Of a stretch of DNA of 64,000 nt, positions 57,164-64,000 are shown in pieces. How positions within the stretch are numbered: the stretch's first letter is position 1; the number at the start of each line of letters is the position of its first letter. Made by a program: the position numbers and the translations under genes. Below the pieces are notes generated by a model. That model ran no database searches and had not been told where the DNA came from. It worked only from the letters and a program-made list of their open reading frames with translations. The stretch comes from Nepenthes gracilis (Eukaryota; Streptophyta; Magnoliopsida; Caryophyllales; Nepenthaceae), in NCBI GenBank assembly GCA_033239525.1, contig BSYO01000014.1, forward strand, positions 4,940,536-5,004,535, in the 5' to 3' direction.

Positions 57164-57206
57164 TTGTTCTTAATTTAAGTTGGCAAAACACTCGGAGATA
57201 GAATAT
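57164..57206 (+). promoter_or_regulatory. Element D 3' tail hairpin, at the LINE-E junction
   Basis: tctttgttcttaatttaagt, loop tggcaaaac, actcggagatagaatat. Preceded by actcgggatatgccctagcg. The remainder of this tail lies at 63002-63046. Confidence 0.7.
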
Positions 57207-57216
57207 CGATTATGAG

Positions 57217-57981
57217 CGAATCAGAGTTTACTGCGGGAGCCGCTCTGATGCCTCGTTGGGGGTTGATGTGGAGGTGGAATACCCATGGAAACCTGGCCAA
57301 AATGTCCCGAGTCGGATTCCTAGGACCTCAAAGACCCATAGCAAGTCGCCCCACAAAGCTAATCCTTCTGGGCGCCTTCCTCCCCCTGTGTTTGCTGTCA
57401 AGGGCTCAGGGGTAAAAGATCCCTTGAGTCCCACTAGAAATTCTGCGACCCTGGGTCAAACAGCTGGTCTTATGCCGACACCAAACCCCTCAAAGGCTAA
57501 TTCCATCTCTTTGGCTGACAATGACCCAGTCCTGGTTGATGGGATTAGTCCTTCTGCCTGTAACGAATATACTGAAGCCAATAACCTGGAAGGTGATAGC
57601 CTTAAACTCTCAATCAGCAAATCTGAGACTTCAGGGACAATTGACAGCGCTGCCCTGGACTCCAACTCCTTCGAGGCTCTGACAAGCCCAGAAGCTGACA
57701 CCCTGCTCTGCCATTCTGCTGGATCAGGGACTTCTGAGACAAATTACCCTGTTGAGTCTGCCCCAGTTTCCATCTTAACTGGCGGTGTACTAGTTCCCCC
57801 TAGTGAACCTCCCCTTGTTGTGGACAGCAGTTGTAGCTCCCAGAACTTGCCTTCTGGTGAACCCCTCCTTCATAATGAGGTTCAACTGGATAAGGTCCCC
57901 CGGCCCCCTCCTCCATCCCTTCCCACTCTAGAAGTTCTCGTTCGGCCAGACGTGTGCCGATTGAATCGGACCATTCTCTAG
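57217..57981 (+). pseudogene. LINE-E ORF1, C-terminal part
   Basis: Open from the element's first bases to the stop at 57979-57981. Near the start, VDVEVEYPWKPG corresponds to the stretch just before the zinc knuckle of plant LINE ORF1, but the Cys residues of the knuckle are not there. The remainder is Ser/Pro/Thr-rich, low in order, ending with PRPPPPSLPTLEVLVRPDVC. The DUF4283 domain is lost with the truncation. The protein would bind element RNA; this piece lacks both binding modules. Confidence 0.65.
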
Positions 57982-58065
57982 AGATTAAGGACGTCGGGCC
58001 TTCCTTGTCAAATCCTACTCCAAAACAAACTAAGGGGGCTAAGAAGAAACTCCCCCCCAACTCTC

Positions 58066-61000
58066 ATGGTTAGTGTTGCTTGTTGGAATGTCCGGTGGGC
58101 TTAATGGAGCCCCAAGATTCATGATGTAAAGCAATTCATCATGTCCAATAAATGCGCTATTGTTGGCCTTGTGGAAACAAGGGTTAGAGAGAATAAGGCA
58201 TCCCATATCTCCAACCTCCCGATACCTTCCTGGAATTGGGCGTGAATTACTCCCGCCTCCCCTTGGGTCGAATTTGGATTGGGTGGGATAGTTTGGTTGT
58301 TGATTTGAGTATTTTGAATAAAACTACTCAAATCATTCACTGTAAAATTCTTAATAAAATCAACAACCACTCCTACTTTATCTCATTCATTTATGCATCT
58401 AACCTGGAAATTGACAGGAGATCCCTTTGGATTGAGCTTCGTGCGATCCACCACCTTATTTCCAACAAACCCTGGGCCGCTCTGGGAGACTTCAACGCTA
58501 TTAGAGCTCCTTCTGAGAACCTTGGGGGTAGCTGGCGTGAAACAAGCGCCAAAGCCCTTGACAGATGCCTCACCGATTTGTGGAGCTCCAAGACCTTAAC
58601 TTCGGAACTTTCTTCACTTGGAATGATGGCGAGACCCGGATCTCGTATCTTCCGCAAACTTGACAGAGTGGTTGTTAATGGTCCTTGGCTCTCTGAGCTC
58701 CCCTCCTTAGCATCTTTTCCCCCAGCAAGGCTCTCGGATCACTCCCCATGCATCCTCACCCCATCCATTTGGACGCCCCACCGTGCTGGTTGCTTCCGGT
58801 TCAATAATTTCCTCGCGCTCCACCCGCAATTCCTTCCCACTGTCCGTACCTGCTGGAGTCGCCGAATCCAGGGTGTTCCTATGTTCCAAATTGTCTTTAA
58901 GCTCCGTCTTCTCAAGGACATGCTGAAAGAGTTAAACAGGAACGTGGGTAATTTTTTTGAAGAGGTTGCTCGTGCTAGATCGCATCTTGAGGACTTTCAG
59001 AGAAACGGTCCTCCTGTTGGCGCTCACCTTGTGGCTCTTGAAGAAGATAGGCTAAAAGCTTCCTATCGCCGTGCCTTAAGGATGGAGTGTGACTTCCTCC
59101 AACAAAAGGCGAAGTTAAGATGGCTCAAGGATGGGGACCAATGCACACGATTCTTCTTTCGATCCATTGAGAGCAAGCTTAACCGCTGCAGGATCCTCTC
59201 CCTGATCAAAGAAGACGGTTCTCCTACCTCCAATTTGGAGGATGTGCAAAACCTTCTCATCAACCACTTTTCCTGTCTCCTAGGAAATGACAGAGAGAAT
59301 GGCGCCTTCTCCAAAGAGTGTCTTCGCCCTTTTATCCATAACTCTATGCCTTGATGCCCTCCGGCGGACCTCTTCGCCAAATCTCCTCGGACGAAGTCCG
59401 CCAGGCTTTGTTCTCGATTGATGACAATAAGGCCCCTGGCCCGGATGGTTTTTCGGCCAAATTCTTCAAAACTGCTTGGAATGTCATTGGTGCGGACATT
59501 ACTGATGCTGTTCAAGACTTCTTCCTACATGGGAGAATCTTAAATCAAATCAATTCAACCTTGTTTTGCTTAATCCCAAAGATCAAATCTCCCTCCAAGG
59601 TTTCCGACTACCGCCCCATCACGTGCTGCAATGTCATTTATAAGATCATCTCAAAGATCATCGCCGCCCGCCTCCAACCTACGCTTCCTTACCTTGTTGG
59701 CAATTGTCAAACCGCATTCATCTCGGGGAGAAGTATTGGAGACAACATCCTGCTGGCTCAGGATCTTCTCCACAAATACCACCTCAACAAGGGGGCCCCT
59801 CGATGAGCTATTAAAGTTGACCTAATGAAGGCCTTCGATTCTATCCACTGAGACTTCATTCTAGCCGTCCTTAAGTTGATGAACTTCCCCCCCATTATGG
59901 TTAATTGGATCAAACAATGCATCACTACCACCTCCTTCTCCATTAATCTCAATGGCTCGCCGGTGGGCTTCTTTCGTGGGGCCAAAGGACTTAGACAGGG
60001 TGACCCCCTCTCTCCCTATCTTTTCGTCCTAGGGATGGAAGTCCTGAATGACATCTTGACTAGAATGACTAGGACTAATCCTGACTTTAAGTTCCATTGG
60101 AAATGCAATCGCTCCCGTATTGTGATGCTCGGCTTTGCAGACGACCTCCTTCTTTTCTCCAAAGCGGACCGCAACTCCATTCAGGCCATTCATGAGTGTC
60201 TCAATATCTTCAGTTGTCTGTCCGGCCTCACCCCCAACCCAGATAAGAGTGAGGTCTTTTGCAGCTCTATTAGAGAGGATACCCTTTATTGCATCATTGA
60301 CATCCTCGGATTTAAGCGGGGCACCCTCCCTGTCAGGTACCTCGGAGTCCCCCTTATCTCCACGAAGCTCACCTGCTCCGACTGCAAGCCTCTCATTGAC
60401 CGTATTCAACTTAGAATCTCTTCTTGGAAGAATCGCTGGCTCTCCTTTGCTGGTAGGCTTCACCTTATTTCTTCCATTCTCTCCACTATCCACAATTATT
60501 GGGCTTCCCTGTTCATCCTTCCCAAATCTATCCTGAACAGTATTAATAATGCCCTCCGCTCCTTCCTGTGGCATGGCTCCCTTGATGGTAGATTCTCTGC
60601 TAAAGTTGCCTGGAAGGATGTCTGCTCCCCGAAAGATGAAGGGGGATTGGGTCTTAAAAATCTGGTTGCATCCAATAAAGCTCTTCTTTGCCGTCACTTC
60701 TGGAGGATCATCACCAAAGATCCTGCCTCCATTTGGGTTTCTTGGTGTTACATTCACGGAATTAAAGATCGTTGCATTTGGACCATAAAAATTCCGATTC
60801 AACCCCTTGAGCCGGAAAAAGCTTATGAAGCTCGATCCGCTCTTCGTCCCATAATCCGATTTCGTATTGGTGATGGGGCGGACATTTCTCGGCTTGATCA
60901 TTGGCACCTCGGGCCCTCTCGTGATCGGACTAGTGCAAGGATCGAGATGTGCACCGGCTTGCCCTGGATGCAGAGTTAAGGACATCATCACTAATGGTGA

Positions 61001-61705
61001 CCGTCTTGGCCCAACCAATTTGACACGGAGGTAGCGGATATTGCTGAACGCATGCCTCCTACCTCCCTGATATCTCTCGCAAGGATCTTGCCCTTTGGAC
61101 GCTTGACCACTCTGGTTCTTTCACTACAAAATCCGCTTATAGTATTTTCCATCCCCCTAACGACGCGGTGGAGTGGCCTTGTCTTGTTTGGACCCCCCTG
61201 TTCATCCTGCTTACGCCTTTATCCTTTGGCTTGCTATTCCGCACGAGCTCAACACTGACAGGATTAGCGGTACCTTCACATCTCCCCAATTTGTGTTCTA
61301 TGTTCTAATGATAGTGAAAGTCATAGCCACCTCTTTTTTCAACCTGTCCTTTCTCCTCCATTTTGTGCCGGCGCCTCATGAGCACCCAGGCTGGTCTCAG
61401 GCCTGGCCCTACCCTCACTTTGGTCCTCCAACGTTTTATGGGCCGCTAAACATTGGAAGGGTAAATGTCTCAAAGCGCCTCCTTCCGCCTTACCTTTGCG
61501 GCCTCGAGTTTATTTCATCCGGAGGGAGAGAAATCAACGTGTCTTCAAGAACAACTGCGTGCATCGCAATCCGGTGGCCCATCAAATTACCGCTATCCTG
61601 GGGAAGCTGGAATCCTCTCATTTTTCTCACGCCCGCGGTGATGGATCGATTCTGATTAGATGGAGCATCCCCCTTGCGGTCCCGAGTGCGGACTCTATTC
61701 CCTGA
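58066..61705 (+). pseudogene. LINE-E ORF2: endonuclease-reverse transcriptase
   Basis: Start ATG 58066 (MVSVACWNVRWA). Endonuclease of the APE type: WNVR, catalytic Glu in VGLVETR (about 58174), GRIWIGW, ALGDFNAI (about 58484) and SDHSPC (about 58736). Reverse transcriptase: APGPDGFSAKFFK (about 59431), DYRPITCCNVIYKIISKIIA, FSINLNGSPVGFF, GLRQGDPLSPYLF and FADD (60134-60145), then RYLGVPLISTKL and SFLWHGSLDGRF. Zinc-binding end: AYAFILWLAIPHELNT, YFIRRERNQRVF, stop at about 61705. Lesions: TAA 58102, frameshift near 58240, two compensating shifts around 58590-58650, frameshift near 59345, TGA 59804 and 59849, frameshift near 60975 and more in the last domain. Domain order and length are normal for the clade. 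Confidence 0.92.
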
Positions 61706-62850
61706 CTGCTGTCTTCACCCGTTGCTCTGGCGCTTGTTGAAATCCGATTTCCGGTGTGCTTTTGTGTTGAGATTTTTGGTCCCTCCTTTAAAAAAAAAAA
61801 AAAAATTTCTCTGTCCTTGCATTTGTGCTCTCCGGTTTCTGGAGCGCTTTGTGCGCTGCTGTTTCCCGGAGTGCCTTGATGCTGCTTCTGTTGCTGTTTT
61901 GTGAACTCCGGATTCTGGAGCGCGTATCTGTGGTCCCCGATTTTGTCTCGAGTTTGGGGTCTCCGGATTCCGGAGTTCTTCCATTTCTGAGATCTCCTGA
62001 TCTGGGTCTCAAAAAAAAAAAAAATGGCAGGTTCTGCTGCTGTTTTGTGAACTCCGGATTGGAGCACTTTGGACGGAGTGCTTTCCTTTTTTCGGAGCTC
62101 CAAAAAGCCGGAACATCTTTATTGGGTGTTCCTAATTTCCGGAGTGTCCACCTTGTGAACATTCCGGAGTCCTTATGCTTCACTATTAGGAAGGACGGAG
62201 TGGAGCGATCTTTTCCGGAGTGACCTTTCTGCGATCTTTTCCGGAGCTCCTTTGCCTCACCAAATGGTGGACACCTTAGTTCATTGGCGGAGTGCCTTTG
62301 AGGACGGAGTGGCTCTCTGTAGCCGGAGTTCTTCTTGAGGCGGAGTGGCCTTTGAAGCCGGAGTGTCTTTGCTGCAGTGGCAGGGTGATTCTCCATTCCG
62401 GAGTGGCTTTTCTTTCGGAGTGCTTTTCCCCAAAAAAAAAAATAAAATTCGGAGTGCTTTTTTCCGGAGTTCTTTATTTGCCGGAGTGCAAATGTCCGGA
62501 GTGCATTTTTTTGGTGTGATGTTTTCCGGAGTGAAATTTGCTGGAGTTCTTTTTGTCGGAGTGCATTTTCCGGAGTACTTTCTGCTGAAGTGCAATTTTC
62601 CAGAGTGCTTAAACCGGAGTGCTTTTTTTCGGAGTTCTTTTTGCCGGAGTCCAAATGTCCGGAGTGCAATTTTTCGGTGTGAAGTTTTCCGGAGTGGAAT
62701 TTGCTGGAGTACTTTCTGCCGGAGTGCATTTTTTTCCGGAGTACATTTTGCTGAATTTCAATTTTTCGGTGTGCTTCTTTAGCTGGAATGCGTTTTGTCT
62801 CCTTGGACGGAGTGCGCAACCGGAGTGATTTTCTGCGATTTGGGCGGAGT
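61706..62850 (+). repeat. LINE-E 3' region: iterated CCGGAGTGC motif
   Basis: From about 61870 and densely from 62050 the word ccggagt(g/t)c or ggacggagtgc recurs every 15-30 bases, about 45 times. Frames through it give Gly-Val-rich or Ser-Gly-Lys-rich peptides that are translations of the repeat. The same words, reversed, fill 1-991. Confidence 0.85.
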
Positions 62851-62899
62851 GATCTTAATGACTTGTGTCATATATTTTGGGGTTTCCCTTTTTTTTCTT

Positions 62900-62941
62900 T
62901 GTGTCTTTTTCCAAGTCGGCAAAACACTTGGAAAAAACACA
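62900..62941 (+). promoter_or_regulatory. LINE-E 3' tail hairpin
   Basis: Arms tgtgtctttttccaagt and acttggaaaaaacaca around cggcaaaac, one bulged base. Upstream is atgacttgtgtcat, the mark of the type I tail shared with LINE-A. Confidence 0.8.
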
Positions 62942-63502
62942 GTCTTTGTACATTTTAATTTAATTTAATGTAATTAATTACTTACCAAAAAAAAGATTAT
63001 GTATTTTTTTCCTTTTCATTTATGAAATTTACTTACAAAAAAAAAAGGGATTTCCTCATGATTTGCCAAGGATGAATTCCCGGAATGCCTGGGATGGACT
63101 CCCGGGATCCATCGGATGGTATTTTGCAATCTGTACAGAGTTATGTCATAATATGCTGGGATGGCATTTGTTCGGTATGCAACAAATTACTGTAAATGTC
63201 GAAATGACATGTTGGCCCAATTGTTGTAAAATGTCGGTTTGCTCCTTGCCCTATATGACCCAAGCTGGTTGTGTGCGCTTTTTGCTCGGTATGCAGCAAA
63301 AGGCCGGGATGGCTCTTCGCCCGGTATGCAACAATGTAGCAAAATGCTGATATAGAAATGTTGTACAGAGTCTCTTAACCGGTTGAGTCGAAGGCTCGTG
63401 GCCGGTTTGGATGATGGTTTTTTGGCCGGTTTTTTCCATTTGTAAGCTTTATTTCGGTATCATGAAAAGTTTTTTGGCGGTTCTCGAAGTATACCCTAAC
63501 GT

Positions 63503-63548
63503 CTATATTCTACCTCTAAGTTGGCAAAACACTTGGAGTTAGAATATT
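63503..63548 (+). promoter_or_regulatory. Element F 3' tail hairpin
   Basis: tctatattctacctctaagt, loop tggcaaaac, acttggagttagaatatt. Preceded by agtataccctaacg. Confidence 0.7.
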
Positions 63549-63603
63549 ATTTTTGTACTTTTTTTATTTTAATTTAATTTTACTTACAAAAACAAAAAAA
63601 AAA

Positions 63604-63796
63604 GATTTAACACTGACTAATATCTATTTTTTTTACTTTGTATGGCTTATTCGGATACTAAATTGTGACTAGTCCTTACATATCTTTATGTTGTTCGTCA
63701 AAATAATAAAAAAATAAATAACCATAGGAAAACTTTTCTATTATTTTTGTGCCAAGATTTTTAATCAACGAGATATTTTTCTATTGTTCCTAATTT
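63604..63796. other. AT-rich spacer
   Basis: Nothing recognised. Confidence 0.5.
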
Positions 63797-64000
63797 TTTT
63801 TTGGTAATTAAGAAAAATTGTATTAGAAAAAAGAAGATTTGTAGAAAATCTATATTCTAACTCCAAGTATTTTTCCAATTTGGACGTAGGATATAGAGGC
63901 CAGGGCATCCCTGAGCACCTTACAATTACAATAAAAATAATGGATATTAGACTAATCTACCCAAGCCTAGAAACCCGGTAAGTTCCAAAGAGCATAAGAA
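63797..64000 (-). mobile_element. 3' end of a further LINE-family element
   Basis: A T-run at 63797 leads into ggtaattaag and a tail hairpin at 63850-63897 (ctatattctaactccaagt and aatttggacgtaggatatag on the plus strand), followed by cagggcatccctgagcacc. The element continues past the window's right edge, so its type is unknown. Confidence 0.75.

Larger units (their letters stand above)
57215..62994 (+). mobile_element. LINE-E: nearly complete L1-type LINE, 5780 bp
   Basis: Inserted in the tail of element D with the 7 bp duplication gattatg (57208-57214 and 62995-63001). Order: C-terminal part of ORF1, ORF2 with endonuclease, reverse transcriptase and zinc-binding domain, a 1.3 kb 3' region of cggagtgc words with A-runs at 61791, 62011 and 62431, then a type I tail ending in poly(A). 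5'-truncated within ORF1. It is the best-preserved LINE in the window and probably the youngest layer of this nest. Confidence 0.9.
55379..63046 (+). mobile_element. Element D: 5'-truncated LINE with type II tail, hosting LINE-E
   Basis: Flanked by a perfect 14 bp duplication gggatttcctcatg (55365-55378 and 63047-63060). It starts within the C-terminal ORF2 domain, has a non-coding 3' region, and its tail is cut in two by LINE-E: hairpin at 57164-57206 on the left, tatttttttccttttcattt...cttacaaaa at 63002-63046 on the right. Without LINE-E it is about 1.88 kb. It also has an internal tail-like end (cttacttacc plus A14 at about 56521-56545), perhaps an earlier poly(A) end carried along with downstream sequence. 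Confidence 0.85.
52540..63603 (+). mobile_element. Element F: LINE-family 3' part hosting C and D
   Basis: Three separated pieces carry the same iterated word gggatgg with attcc(a)gg: about 52540-52661, 54930-55378 and 63061-63340. The last piece leads into a tail hairpin (63503-63548) and poly(A) ending at 63603. The gaps between pieces are exactly elements C and D, each with target duplications, so removing both restores one continuous motif block. The left end of F is not found. No coding part is visible. Confidence 0.75.

Noticed and set aside
57256..57420. Complete zinc knuckle in LINE-E ORF1
   Set aside because: VEYPWKP is present, but the Cys and His spacing expected after it is not found in any frame.
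60029..61018. 329-codon minus-strand frame overlapping LINE-E
   Set aside because: Shadow of the reverse transcriptase coding strand; no family match, and the plus strand explains the sequence.

Overview
The window looks like a repeat-dense, gene-poor stretch of a flowering-plant nuclear genome. The evidence is a PIF/Harbinger transposon with its plant-type Myb/SANT partner gene, Copia and Gypsy LTR elements with plant-type primer sites, L1-clade plant LINEs, and broken exons of two plant nuclear genes (a PWP1-like WD40 gene and a MutS2-like gene). I cannot name the species. No intact host gene, tRNA, rRNA or CRISPR array is visible. A run of exactly 100 N (992-1091) marks an assembly gap of unknown size.

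Layout. 1-991: iterated CTCCG/CTTCG motif block. 1092-5669: decayed LINE (LINE-A). 5670-8710: motif-rich and AT-rich spacer. 8711-16130: a 7.4 kb PIF/Harbinger element flanked by TGA duplications, with transposase, Myb-like gene, possible captured exons and large CA/TG arrays. 16131-19770: Gypsy gag relic and a Sirevirus-like Copia 3' end. 19812-20090: PWP1-like exons. 20875-32606: MutS2-like exons split by a non-autonomous Gypsy element (22947-31455) that carries a sense gag remnant and a broken antisense gene. 33906-41133: a LINE-derived element with only ORF1 (K), split by a second one (L, 35462-39067). 42795-50236: element B, containing an internally deleted Copia (43158-48783), itself split by a 2.48 kb solo LTR (44098-46578). 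50599-63603: nested LINE-family insertions (M, C, D and LINE-E in and near F). 63797-64000: the start of another minus-strand member.

The unifying signal is a family of retroposons sharing one 3' tail. I found 11 recognisable tails plus a 23 bp insertion made only of the last bases of the tail. Each tail has a roughly 12-19 bp hairpin (...CCAAGT-loop-ACTTGG...) whose stem sequence differs between copies while pairing is kept. It ends TTACTTACC-poly(A). The bodies differ: LINEs with ORF2 (A, D, E), ORF1-only half-LINEs (K and L, 3.6 kb each), and elements with no ORF (B, C, J, M). Target-site duplications show that four of nine mapped insertions landed inside another member of the family (L in K, C in F, D in F, E in D). 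I read this as an autonomous LINE with a set of tail-mimicking parasites; the trans-mobilisation part is inference.

All coding regions seen carry stops, frameshifts or deletions, so this is a fossil record rather than an active locus. The most complete coding relics are the LINE-E ORF2, the Harbinger transposase with all three DDE residues visible, and the Copia gag-protease.
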